Position numbers and translations under genes: made by a program. A stretch of 64,000 nucleotides of DNA from Methanococcoides sp. (GTDB taxonomy: Archaea; Halobacteriota; Methanosarcinia; Methanosarcinales; Methanosarcinaceae), in the NCBI GenBank assembly GCA_021108275.1, contig JAIORD010000031.1, forward strand, positions 31,615 through 95,614, written 5' to 3'. The notes under the pieces were generated by a model that ran no database searches, was not told the origin of the DNA, and worked only from the letters and a program-made list of their open reading frames with translations. Of this stretch, positions 53,835-62,417 are shown piece by piece (position 1 is the stretch's first letter; every line of letters begins with the position of its first letter).

Positions 53835-54935
53835 TCATTCAAAGACCAGTACGTCTTGAGCTGCGATATTCACGATGACACGTGACCCCATAGCATCATC
53901 CAGAAGCCTTGTCGGAACATCACACAACAGAACTACATTACTACCATCAAGTTCCACAGCCATCAGCTTGCTGCTGCCCTTATCAGTAACATCAAGAACA
54001 GTGCCTGCAAACACATTGCATTCATCTGAAAGCAAACCCTCATCATAGGCCATCAGATGTATGTTCTCCGGCCTTACCCCCCAGGAAACAATATCTGAAC
54101 CAGACACATCCGAACTTGTGACAAATTGCATACCTCTGCCTTCAAGAACAAAGCCTTCAGGAGAATTCCCGACCACATCTCCATCCTCAAAGATATTGCT
54201 GACACCCACAAGTTCTGCCACATCCCGATCAACAGGAGAATAGAACACTTCCCTTGGACTGCCTGACTGGCGAACCTGCCCCTCATGAAGGACCACAACC
54301 CTGTCTGCAAGCGAGAACGCTTCCTCTGGACTATGGGTGATGAACAGTATAGGAATGCCAAGCTCTTTCTGAATAGTTTTGATCCTCTCCCTCAGTCGCA
54401 TCCTGACCACCATATCAAGGGCAGAGAAAGGCTCATCCAGCAACAGGATATCGGGACTCGGTGCAAGGGCACGGGCAAGGGCAACCCTCTGTTTTTGCCC
54501 TCCCGACAACTGGGAAGGATAGCGTCCTTCCAGTCCCTCTATATGCAACAGACGAAGCATTTCGAACAAACGCTCCTCCTTCTTCGCCGTATCCCAGCCC
54601 TTAAGACCATAAACGATGTTCTTCCTCACATCCATATGCGGGAAGAGGGCATAGTTCTGGAAAACATACCCCGGCCTCCTGTACTGCGGCTGGAGATCGA
54701 CACCCGAATCGCTATCATAATACGTTTTTCCATTAACAACGATACTTCCGCATTCGGGGGTTTCCAGCCCTGCGATACATCGAAGTGTCGTGGTCTTACC
54801 GGAACCAGAGCGACCAAAAAGGACCACCAGTTCATTCCCCACCTCAAAGCTGACGTCCAGAGAAAAAACATCATCTCTGCCACCCTTCCTGCCACGGGAC
54901 CTATACTTCTTTGACAAGCTCACTTTTACGCCCAT
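53835..54935 (-). CDS. modC: Molybdate ABC transporter ATP-binding protein (ModC)
   Basis: 366 aa. Walker A GRSGSGKTTTLRC, signature LSGGQKQRVALARAL, Walker B ILLLDEPFSALD, H-loop ITHSPEEAF, then a C-terminal regulatory region (about 235-366) with TOBE-like pattern, the oxyanion-binding domain that lets ModC respond to molybdate or tungstate. It is the last gene of modABC, 9 nt after modB. Confidence 0.9.
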   Translation of the reverse strand: MGVKVSLSKKYRSRGRKGGRDDVFSLDVSFEVGNELVVLFGRSGSGKTTTLRCIAGLETPECGSIVVNGKTYYDSDSGVDLQPQYRRPGYVFQNYALFPHMDVRKNIVYGLKGWDTAKKEERLFEMLRLLHIEGLEGRYPSQLSGGQKQRVALARALAPSPDILLLDEPFSALDMVVRMRLRERIKTIQKELGIPILFITHSPEEAFSLADRVVVLHEGQVRQSGSPREVFYSPVDRDVAELVGVSNIFEDGDVVGNSPEGFVLEGRGMQFVTSSDVSGSDIVSWGVRPENIHLMAYDEGLLSDECNVFAGTVLDVTDKGSSKLMAVELDGSNVVLLCDVPTRLLDDAMGSRVIVNIAAQDVLVFE

Positions 54936-54944
54936 TTGACTACC

Positions 54945-55616
54945 TCACACGCTCCAACGGTCCACGAACCTTGCAGCCAATGCCATGGATAATAATGAAA
55001 CAACGACCAGAGTGATGACTAGAATGTTCGCAAGAGCATCATTGCCTGACTGGAACGCCGTATAGATGGACAACGACATGGTATTCGTTTTCCCCGGAAT
55101 ATTCCCCGCAACCATAAGGGTCGCACCGAACTCCCCCACAGCCCTTGCAAAACTTAACACGATGCCTGCAAGTATGCCTTTTTTAGCAAGAGGGAGAGTC
55201 ACAAAGAGCATGGTCTCAAGCTCACTGTGCCCAAGGGTATAAGCCGCATACTCCAGTTCACGATCCACTGCACTGATAGCAGAAGCTGTGGTCTTCACCA
55301 TCAGAGGAAGGGAAACAACAAAGGCCGCGATCACCGCAGCATGCCATGTGAAAAGCAATGTCCAACCCGTAGTCTCAAAAAGAAAACTACCTATTGCACC
55401 GTTCTTGCCCAACAGAACAACAAGAAGATAACCCGTAACCGTTGGTGGAAGCACAAGCGGAAGGGTCACCAGAATATCAGCGAGCCATTTCCCCCTGAAA
55501 TCCCTCCTTGCAAGTGCATAGGATATGAGAATACCGAACACCGCAACAAGAAAGGTGGACAGGACGGCCACCTTTAAAGTGATAGATAGGGGGATCAAGG
55601 CATCTTCAAGCATCAA
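54945..55616 (-). CDS. modB: Molybdate ABC transporter permease (ModB)
   Basis: 223 aa with five to six helices and the inner-membrane transport motif FARAVGEFGATLMVAGNIPG (EAA-type loop). It overlaps the end of modA by 4 nt. Transports molybdate or tungstate delivered by ModA. Confidence 0.93.
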   Translation of the reverse strand: MMLEDALIPLSITLKVAVLSTFLVAVFGILISYALARRDFRGKWLADILVTLPLVLPPTVTGYLLVVLLGKNGAIGSFLFETTGWTLLFTWHAAVIAAFVVSLPLMVKTTASAISAVDRELEYAAYTLGHSELETMLFVTLPLAKKGILAGIVLSFARAVGEFGATLMVAGNIPGKTNTMSLSIYTAFQSGNDALANILVITLVVVSLLSMALAARFVDRWSV

Positions 55617-56431
55617 TTATCATCCATTACAGTAAAGCCATATTTTACGAATATATCTTTTCCTTCATCCGAAATAACATAATCTATGAATTCCCGGGAT
55701 GCTTCCAATTCATCTGAAGATGAAACGACCGCAATGGGATAGCTTATACTGGCACTCACCGGAATTTGTGCAACAACGTCTATCTTATCCATATCAGAGG
55801 CCATCGCATCGGTCATATATACAAAACCCGCATCAACTTCACCGCTCTCAACATAAACGAGCACCTGCTTCACACTCTCCGCATAAATGAGCTTTCCACT
55901 AACATCGTCCCACAAAGAAGCTGCCTCAAGTGCACCTTTCGTATATCTGCCCACAGGTGCGATCTCCGGGTCTCCAATAGCTATCTTTGTAATTGAAACA
56001 TCCTCAAGGTCTTCAAGGGACCTTATAGTATTCTCACTTGACCTGGGAACTATCATTACAAGAGAGTTCTCAGCGAAATCATGCCTTGTGTCAGCATATA
56101 TCATGTCCTCGGACCCAAGGAGGTCCATATGCTTCTGGGAAGCTGAAGCAAAAACATCGATTGGAGCACCTGCATCTATCTGCATACGCAGGGTACCTGA
56201 ACCCGCCAGATTGAGAATTATATCGACATCAGGATGCGACTCTTCAAATTTGCGTTCGATCTCAGTGAAACTTTCGGTCAAACTTGCCGCGGCAGAGACA
56301 GTGACCTCAGAACTCACATCTGTATGAGATGATGACGATCCTAAAAAAGCACCCCACCCCATAACCAAAAACAATGCCATAGCCAGTACCAATATGATAG
56401 ATATGACCATTAAAGAACGCTTTTTATCCAT
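55613..56431 (-). CDS. modA: Molybdate-binding protein (ModA)
   Basis: 272 aa from the ATG at 56431 (MDKKRSLMVIS), with AGAGGTT upstream. A single N-terminal signal/anchor helix precedes the ModA domain: AAASLTESFTEIERKFEESH, NLAGSGTLRMQIDAGAPIDV, AIGDPEIAPVGRYTKGAL, and VSASISYPIAVVSSS. It binds molybdate or tungstate outside the membrane. It heads modABC, supplying metal for the molybdopterin enzymes served by MoeA (39841-41058). Confidence 0.92.
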   Translation of the reverse strand: MDKKRSLMVISIILVLAMALFLVMGWGAFLGSSSSHTDVSSEVTVSAAASLTESFTEIERKFEESHPDVDIILNLAGSGTLRMQIDAGAPIDVFASASQKHMDLLGSEDMIYADTRHDFAENSLVMIVPRSSENTIRSLEDLEDVSITKIAIGDPEIAPVGRYTKGALEAASLWDDVSGKLIYAESVKQVLVYVESGEVDAGFVYMTDAMASDMDKIDVVAQIPVSASISYPIAVVSSSDELEASREFIDYVISDEGKDIFVKYGFTVMDDN

Positions 56432-56459
56432 ACAATAACCTCTGATCAACATAATATGC

Positions 56460-56483
56460 CGTTATGTTTAGTAGAACATAACG
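56460..56483. promoter_or_regulatory. ModE-like palindromic operator upstream of modA
   Basis: Perfect inverted repeat CGTTATGTT-N6-AACATAACG, 28 nt before the modA start. It matches the layout of the bacterial ModE box, in which CGTTAT and ATAACG flank a spacer. Its place over the promoter implies metal-dependent repression of modABC. No modE gene is in this window. Confidence 0.65.
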
Positions 56484-56544
56484 AAATGTGATTAGATTGT
56501 TTGTATAAAAAATTTATTGTCAAGCGGTAGATGAGAACTTAAAT

Positions 56545-56967
56545 TTAATATTTACCGATCAGTTTTGCGACCATCCTATGAACACCATGCATGCTGAGAT
56601 CCTTCCCAAGATACAGCATAGGACACCTGCCAGTGTAACATTGATGATCTGCACAAAGTTCCCTCACAGCAGGAGTATCCGTTTTCCAGTGAACCCAGGT
56701 ATTTACCACACCTTTCTCGAAAAGACCTTTCATGGCATCTGCCGGTTCGGTCTTTGTCAGACCTATCACCGCATTTTCCACACCTTCCGGAGCTTCACCG
56801 ATAGATTTTATCGCATCCAGCTCGGGCCTATTGGAAAGGTCCACAAAGTGAACAGTTTTCCCTTTCTTCCTGAGTTCCTCTACCGCCCATTTCATTGCGG
56901 GCTTGGTCCCATCACTAACAAGAATGAATTCGTCTGCATCCCAAAACTTCGAATAGGTATTTTCCAT
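56545..56967 (-). CDS. CoA-binding-domain-like hypothetical protein
   Basis: 140 aa from the ATG at 56967, which has GGGGGTC upstream; an earlier ATG at 57033 would add an unlikely hydrophobic leader. The pattern FWDADEFILVSDGTKPAMKW, VHFVDLSNRPELDAIKSIGE and AVIGLTKTEPADAMKGLFEK resembles small Rossmann-type CoA-binding proteins. A later CADHQCYTGRCPM cluster is unusual and could bind metal. Function unknown. Confidence 0.65.
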   Translation of the reverse strand: MENTYSKFWDADEFILVSDGTKPAMKWAVEELRKKGKTVHFVDLSNRPELDAIKSIGEAPEGVENAVIGLTKTEPADAMKGLFEKGVVNTWVHWKTDTPAVRELCADHQCYTGRCPMLYLGKDLSMHGVHRMVAKLIGKY

Positions 56968-57033
56968 TATAATGACCCCCAATTGAAAACTGTACATATA
57001 TTTATACCAAACTAAATTATCTGAATAGAGCAC

Positions 57034-57338
57034 CTTTAAGAATCAAGGATGTTGACACTTAAAAGACCTTCTATTTGTCTCAATATACACTTAAGCTACG
57101 GATATTTGCCTATTTATCCATAGTCACCGTCGATCACACACGAACAATATACACAATGAGATAACTCCACTGGAAATAAGGGGGTCTTCGCGCTAAAACC
57201 AGCCAATTCTCATTTATGAATAATGCTTACTTAAATGTCACAAGTTCGCTTTATTAAAAACTACTTTCAGAGAAGGTAAGATATAGTGAATACTTAAAAC
57301 ATGCACATCCTATCAAAGAACTGAATGGATGCGATACA
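57034..57338. other. Intergenic region before the thioesterase gene
   Basis: About 300 nt between divergent genes. It holds the promoters of both neighbours and no open frame worth calling. The plus-strand gene is preceded by GAATGGATGCGA with only a weak ribosome site. Confidence 0.35.
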
Positions 57339-57746
57339 ATGGAAAAGATAAAAGAATTCTTCAAAATGGATAAATTCGCCGAATACATCGATGTTGAGCT
57401 ACTGGAAGTCTCGGAAGGCTACGCAAAAGCAAAGATGGACATCCACGAACATCACCTGAACGGAGTGGGAATCGTTCAGGGAGGAGCAATATTCACCCTT
57501 GCAGACTTCGCATTTGCCGCCGCTTCCAATTCTCATGGTACGGTTGCAGTCGCAATAAATGCTAATATATCCTTCGTAACTTCCACAACATCCGGGACCC
57601 TGTATGCCCAGGCGCGCGAAAATTCAAAGAACCCAAAGATAGCAACCTATACAGTAGACATTACGGATGAAGAAGGAAATACCATAGCAATATTCCAGGG
57701 AATGGCATACAGGAAAAAAATGAGTGTAGATTCATTTATGAGCTGA
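57339..57746 (+). CDS. PaaI-type hotdog thioesterase
   Basis: 135 aa, single hotdog domain. The core reads HHLNGVGIVQGGAIFTLADF followed by AFAAASNSHGT; the HxxNGxGxVQGGAxFTLAD motif with its catalytic acidic residue is that of PaaI / YdiI acyl-CoA thioesterases. The 3' end overlaps the 3' end of the convergent HAD gene by 15 nt. Confidence 0.9.
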   Translation: MEKIKEFFKMDKFAEYIDVELLEVSEGYAKAKMDIHEHHLNGVGIVQGGAIFTLADFAFAAASNSHGTVAVAINANISFVTSTTSGTLYAQARENSKNPKIATYTVDITDEEGNTIAIFQGMAYRKKMSVDSFMS

Positions 57747-58439
57747 ATAAAATTTCAGGCGTAAAGACTCAGCAGCTTCCTTTTCCAGATGGTCAAGTCC
57801 AAGAAGGAAATCCCTTAGCATTCGATGGTCATCCACTAAACGGTCTGCATTTTTCAGGCTTTCCTTACTGACATAGGTCGGAACAGCCAGACAGAACATA
57901 CCTGCCCGATTGGCAGCTTCCACGCCCATTGCTGCATTTTCCACAACAAGACATTCACTTGCATACAGCCCGAAAATATCAGCAGCACTCAGAAAAGGAT
58001 CAGGGGCAGGCTTACCATTTTCAACATCCTCCCCACTTATGACAACATCGAAAATGCCATCATAAAGATCAGTGATAATATCTTGCACTATATTCCGGTC
58101 AGCTCCGGAAACCACCGCAAGCATAAAATGCTCTTTCAAAATTGGAAGACACTCGAGGACCTCACTAAAAGCCTTCAGTTCTACAATTCTGGCAAACTCA
58201 TCCCGGTACCTGTGTATAAGCCCATCTAAATCAAAGTTCAGAAGATCCACACCATCCTTTTCCAGCAGATAGCTTACGATATCCACTGTCTTTGAGCCTT
58301 CCATATTATAGACATCTTGAGCATCCATGGATAAACCCATATCAGCAAATACATGACTCAAAGCTTCGGTATGGTAAGGCATAGAATCCACCAGAACCCC
58401 ATCCATATCAAATATCAAAGCTTTTAGCACAATTAACAC
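57732..58439 (-). CDS. HAD-superfamily phosphatase (beta-phosphoglucomutase-like)
   Basis: 235 aa. Motif I is FDMDGVLVDSMPYH with both nucleophile and acid/base aspartates, motif II is VVSGAD, and motif III/IV are NGKPAPDPFLSAA and VVENAAMGVEAAN. The four-helix cap of subclass IA lies between motifs I and II. It is a sugar phosphatase or mutase; the substrate is not evident. Start is GTG 58439 or GTG 58430. Confidence 0.88.
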   Translation of the reverse strand: MLIVLKALIFDMDGVLVDSMPYHTEALSHVFADMGLSMDAQDVYNMEGSKTVDIVSYLLEKDGVDLLNFDLDGLIHRYRDEFARIVELKAFSEVLECLPILKEHFMLAVVSGADRNIVQDIITDLYDGIFDVVISGEDVENGKPAPDPFLSAADIFGLYASECLVVENAAMGVEAANRAGMFCLAVPTYVSKESLKNADRLVDDHRMLRDFLLGLDHLEKEAAESLRLKFYSAHK

Positions 58440-58541
58440 CCTAATAGAACCTTATTGCAGAACAACATATCCCGGAAATAGATACAAGAGATAATATAAT
58501 AGAATAGGAAAACGAAAAGCGATCAAACACCAACTGGGGAT

Positions 58542-58937
58542 TTACTTTAACCTGAGCTCTTTTCCATGTTTGTGGAGGGCGATCTCAATATTGGATTTGA
58601 GGTCCTGTTCTTTGAACGGTTTAGATATGTAACCATAAGGTTCTGCGACCTTAGCTCTCTCAAGTGTCCTATCATCGGTATATGCTGTAAGGAATATCAC
58701 CGGAATATCGAATTTAATACGAATCTCATTTGCAGCTTCAATGCCGTCCATGTCGCCCCTCAGCATGATGTCCATCAACACAAGATCAGGGTAAAAAAGG
58801 TCTGCTTTAGTAATTGCATCCTCCCCGGATGAAGCGGTACTGGGCACTGAATACCCCAAGCTAATGAGCTTGTTCTTAATACTCAACGCCACAATATTCT
58901 CGTCCTCTACGACTAAAATGCTTGTCTCTTTATTCAT
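58542..58937 (-). CDS. Single-domain response regulator (CheY-like receiver)
   Basis: 131 aa from the ATG at 58937 ([20 protein letters not shown]). Acidic pocket VVEDE, phosphoacceptor Asp in [16 protein letters not shown] in FLTAYTD and K in [11 protein letters not shown] are all in place. There is no output domain, so it signals by protein contact. The partner kinase is not nearby; this type is common in Methanosarcinales. Confidence 0.92.
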   Translation of the reverse strand: MNKETSILVVEDENIVALSIKNKLISLGYSVPSTASSGEDAITKADLFYPDLVLMDIMLRGDMDGIEAANEIRIKFDIPVIFLTAYTDDRTLERAKVAEPYGYISKPFKEQDLKSNIEIALHKHGKELRLK

Positions 58938-58955
58938 GCGCCCTTCATACCCCAT

Positions 58956-59377
58956 CTTTTATCAAACGTGACCCTAAACGCTTTAACATATGCATCATCC
59001 ATGGAAATTGTGCAACTGCTACTGATAAGCGTATCCAATAGCTTTGAACTTAATAAAGTAGTTTTTTAACGTATATACTTTTTGAGAGAACTATAGTACT
59101 ATCACTCACGATTAGTATAAATCTATTTTCATTAACAGAACATACACACATCAGATCATTACTAAATTCATTCACAAATTGAGATTAATTGTATTGGTAA
59201 CATATTCATTAATAATAGTTCCAGAAAGAAAGGCTGCAAAATTCCTAGAATGGAACGTTCAGTTGTCAGAATATCTAAAACTTCTTTTTACGAAATTAGT
59301 ATAAATAAGAGGATAACATCATTATTTTAAAGATGTTGACGAAATTTGTATAAATAAGAAGTTCATCTGTAGATAAC
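58956..59377 (+). promoter_or_regulatory. Long upstream region of the carbonic anhydrase gene with repeated promoters
   Basis: 422 nt without a gene. Three similar promoter-like elements occur: CGATTAGTATAAAT at 59109, CGAAATTAGTATAAATAAG at 59291 and CGAAATTTGTATAAATAAG at 59340. The last two are a 49 bp-spaced duplication that includes the upstream B-recognition-like bases. The proximal TATA lies about 25 nt before the ATG and would give a leaderless mRNA; the middle one would give a leader of about 50 nt. Confidence 0.6.
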
Positions 59378-60007
59378 ATGCCGGAAAATATAGAACACAC
59401 CCCATTGACATCCTGGAATCCCGAGATGAAAGCTCCATCCATTGACGATACCGCATATATTCACCCACAAGCAATTGTGATCGGAGATGTAACCATTGGA
59501 AAACGAGTAATGGTATCTCCTTTTGTATCCATAAGGGCCGATGAAGGTAGCCCCATCCATATTGGCGATGACAGTAATGTTCAGGATGGAGTTATCATGC
59601 ATGGCATGAAGACCATTGACATCAAAGGAAATCCAATTAAAGCAAATTAGGTGAAGGTGAAAGGTAGACCATATTCAGTATATGTAGGAGAAAGAGTTTC
59701 AATTGCTCACCAATCACAGATACACGGCCCGGCTGCAGTCTGTGATGATGCATTTCTCGCAATGCAGACACTGGTATTCAATGCAAATGTTGGCAAGGGC
59801 TCCGTGCTTGAACCCAAATCTGGTGCCTTTGGCGTGGACATTCCGGAGAACAGGTATGTCCCCGCAGGAATGATGATCACCAAACAGGAAGATGCAGACG
59901 CTCTGCCGGAAATATTCGAAGGATATTTCTTTGAAAAGACCAACAGAGATGTAGTTTCCGTGAACATCGAGCTTGCTAAAGGATATCTGGAAAAGAATGA
60001 AAAATAA
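59378..60007 (+). CDS. cam: Gamma-class carbonic anhydrase with in-frame UAG (probable pyrrolysine)
   Basis: One continuous gene of 209 codons if TAG at 59648-59650 is read as an amino acid (residue 91). Upstream are the left-handed beta-helix repeats and metal ligand H75 (VIMHGM). Downstream are H111 and H116 (AHQSQIHGPAA), so zinc/iron binding needs both parts. The Methanosarcina thermophila enzyme aligns straight through, with Ile where the UAG stands (PIEDN-I-VEV against PIKAN-UAG-VKV). E56 (RADEG) is kept; the proton-shuttle Glu after the first His is replaced by Lys78. No signal peptide, unlike M. thermophila Cam. The alternative is a pseudogene split by one stop. Confidence 0.8.
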
Positions 60008-60014
60008 AAAGGGA

Positions 60015-60443
60015 TCAAGTCACGTAAGGATAACCTGCTGACATCCAGGCCGTAACACCGCCTTTCATATTGTAGACATCCGTATAACCGGCATTAACAA
60101 GTGTTTTACTTGCCCTGACACTTCTTACATCTGTACGACAATATACCAGGATGACCTTGTCCGCTGGAACTTCATCCAGCTGGGACCCCAATTGCGAGAC
60201 TTCGATATTTACTGCACCTTCGAGATGGCCTGAATTGAACTCACTTTCCGTGCGCACATCCAGAAGGAAAACATTCCCCTCATCGAGCATATTTTTAGCC
60301 TCATGAACGGATACATCCGTATAGCTCACATCCACCCCATTTTTATTTGATACAAATTTATCATATCCAATAAATCCTAAAGCAATGAATGCAATCACCA
60401 GTAAGATCACCAGCATAGTGATATTATTTGAAAGAATGCTCAT
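60015..60443 (-). CDS. Membrane-anchored rhodanese-domain protein
   Basis: 142 aa. One N-terminal membrane helix (about 9-27) is followed by a rhodanese domain: FLLDVRTESEFNSGHLEGAV, the active-site loop YCRTDVRS with its catalytic Cys, and AGYTDVYNMKGGVTAWM. It probably handles sulfane sulfur at the membrane's outer face. It overlaps the upstream DUF2769 gene by 4 nt. Confidence 0.9.
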   Translation of the reverse strand: MSILSNNITMLVILLVIAFIALGFIGYDKFVSNKNGVDVSYTDVSVHEAKNMLDEGNVFLLDVRTESEFNSGHLEGAVNIEVSQLGSQLDEVPADKVILVYCRTDVRSVRASKTLVNAGYTDVYNMKGGVTAWMSAGYPYVT

Positions 60444-60682
60444 TTTACATCACCCCGGCAAAAGAAATCGCCTTCGAAACCAAACTGCTTGTAAACATAA
60501 CATTCTCTGCAAAGACATTCCTTTTTTTCCGGAAGCGGGCGATCATTGCCACGTGCACAGAACATATAACCATCTCCAGTATATGAAGGACAATGTTTGC
60601 AGTTGCAAGCTTTTGAATGGTGAAAAGAGGGGCATACCCCAAAATATTTCCCACCGGATAGTCTTTCCTCAGTATCTGACAT
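60440..60682 (-). CDS. Cysteine-rich DUF2769-type protein
   Basis: 80 aa with nine cysteines: CPSFHHSKACNCKHCPSYTG, FCARGND and ECLCRECYVYKQFGFEGDFF plus a last Cys. This is the DUF2769 pattern seen in methanogens, likely binding zinc or iron-sulfur. It is coupled (4 nt overlap) to the rhodanese gene, hinting at a sulfur-related role. Not characterised. Confidence 0.75.
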   Translation of the reverse strand: MSDTEERLSGGKYFGVCPSFHHSKACNCKHCPSYTGDGYMFCARGNDRPLPEKKECLCRECYVYKQFGFEGDFFCRGDVK

Positions 60683-60709
60683 TCACAGCCCCTTATATAG
60701 AGAAAACAT

Positions 60710-61402
60710 TTAGTTTTCTTTAAGCTTCTTTTTCGCAACTAGTCCCAAATGGTCCTCATGAAACGGCGCAAGGTCGTGTTTCTTAATAATGTTGAATTGG
60801 GTATCGAAGTCCTTTTCCAGTTTGTTCACTTCCTCTTTGAAGACCTTGGAAGGATTCGCCACAGTATCGATACTTCTGGCCTTAATGGAAAGAAGCAGAT
60901 GCCCATCTTCCTTAAGGAACTGCTCCGCATTCACCGCAGCGATCTGCGCCTGATTAGGCTGAGCAACATCCTGAAAGATCACATCAACCTGTTCAACTAT
61001 ATGAGCATAAAGCTTCGGACGGGAGGCATCTGCAAGTATTGGCACGATATTGGACCTTGTATCACAGAGCTGGATCAGTTCCCGCATGGTACGTGGGGAG
61101 AACTCCACCGCATAGACGATACCATTGGGAAGCATATCTGAAACGTGGCTTACAGTGGTGCCTGATGCGGCTCCAAGATACAGGACCCGGGAATCACTTT
61201 TTATCGGCACCTTCATCTTCTTGAGGACCATTGCCGCGAGTTTGCTCCTGCGGGCATCCCAAGCACGATATTCCTCACCTTCTTCCTCCAGCAGATTCTC
61301 ACCATAGACGTTCGAGCCGGGGTTGGCATTCTTTGTAGCCAATATCTTCTTACCACCTTTTCGAACCTCGAATATGCCCTCTGATATCTCATTCACATCC
61401 AT
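60710..61402 (-). CDS. flpA: Fibrillarin-like rRNA/tRNA 2'-O-methyltransferase (FlpA)
   Basis: 230 aa. SAM site VLYLGAASGTTVSHVSD, then VYAVEFSPRTMRELI, VPILADASRP and DVIFQDVAQPNQAQI, with the K-D-K-type catalytic residues (final K in LLSIKARSID). It is the catalytic subunit of the C/D box snoRNP-like complex. Its start abuts the nop5 stop (0 nt gap), and the products form the complex together with L7Ae. Confidence 0.95.
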   Translation of the reverse strand: MDVNEISEGIFEVRKGGKKILATKNANPGSNVYGENLLEEEGEEYRAWDARRSKLAAMVLKKMKVPIKSDSRVLYLGAASGTTVSHVSDMLPNGIVYAVEFSPRTMRELIQLCDTRSNIVPILADASRPKLYAHIVEQVDVIFQDVAQPNQAQIAAVNAEQFLKEDGHLLLSIKARSIDTVANPSKVFKEEVNKLEKDFDTQFNIIKKHDLAPFHEDHLGLVAKKKLKEN

Positions 61403-62416
61403 TTATCTCTCGCCTCCTTTATTTTTACCCTTGTATCCTTTGCCAGCGGGTTTTTGTTTAATGGGAGGCTTGGGATTTGCAGCTTTTATGGAATTTACCT
61501 TTTTCTCAAGGTTAACCTTTATCTCAGGATGCAATTCACCGGAATAAACATCCATGCGTGCTGCCAGACTTATCTTTGCAGCCAACGCACGTGCGATCTT
61601 ACCCCTCTGCCACCAGGGGGAGTTCTTGACCAGAGGATTATTGAATATTATACCGTGCTTTGGAGACGGTGCTCGCCCACGAAGATGTTTGAAAAGTGCC
61701 CTATTGGCACCCATGACCTGAACTGTGCTCGAGGGCAATTGAGAAAGCCTTGCGAGGCCACCGGTCATGCTGATAAGCCGGGCACCAATAAGAGAACCTG
61801 TGATCAATGTAACGTTCGGTGCCATTTTTTCCATGTTCCTTACTATACTCGCTTCAATGTTGTGCCGACTGTCATAAAGATCACAAGCATTGGAAGCAAA
61901 GCCCTTTATAAGTTCCTCATCAGCAGAAGGGAGTTCAGAACCCATAGAAGAGGTCGCCTTTTCGAACATAGGGTGCTCAGCAGGAACGTTGTTGCGTGAA
62001 CCGAACTCGCTAACAAAACGTACAAGCGATTCAGAACTTAGACCCAATTCCGGAAAATGCAGACCATACCATTCGGACAGACGTTCGGAAAGCACGTTGA
62101 CAACATCATCGATATCATCCAGCGCCTCTACCGCCTGAATTATTTGCATATCCGGAGTATTCGTCCTCGATATCTGTAACTTCGCAGCACGAATTGACAC
62201 ATCCCTTAACAGAGAATTGTATTCCTCATCGTTTTCCACGAACCCACATTCAATGGCCACTGTACGTATATCGAAACCACTGCCGGGAAAATATGCGACA
62301 ACGTCCTTCTGGAGCAGAAGTTCCGCAAGCTCATCAACATCTTTGTTGAAAGGTTCACATTCAGTAACACCATCGTCACCGATGGTCAGTATACCATACC
62401 AAGTAATGATCTTCAA
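61403..62416 (-). CDS. Nop5/Nop56/58 C/D box RNP scaffold protein
   Basis: 337 aa. The N-terminal fibrillarin-binding domain, a coiled coil (about 110-230) and the Nop domain are present; the last shows GSLIGARLISMTGGLARLSQ, LPSSTVQVMGANRALFKHLR and the GKIARALAAKISLAARMD segment. A lysine-rich tail (KQKPAGKGYKGKNKGGER) ends the protein. It binds guide RNA with L7Ae and positions fibrillarin. Confidence 0.95.
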   Translation of the reverse strand: MKIITWYGILTIGDDGVTECEPFNKDVDELAELLLQKDVVAYFPGSGFDIRTVAIECGFVENDEEYNSLLRDVSIRAAKLQISRTNTPDMQIIQAVEALDDIDDVVNVLSERLSEWYGLHFPELGLSSESLVRFVSEFGSRNNVPAEHPMFEKATSSMGSELPSADEELIKGFASNACDLYDSRHNIEASIVRNMEKMAPNVTLITGSLIGARLISMTGGLARLSQLPSSTVQVMGANRALFKHLRGRAPSPKHGIIFNNPLVKNSPWWQRGKIARALAAKISLAARMDVYSGELHPEIKVNLEKKVNSIKAANPKPPIKQKPAGKGYKGKNKGGER

Positions 62417-62417
62417 A

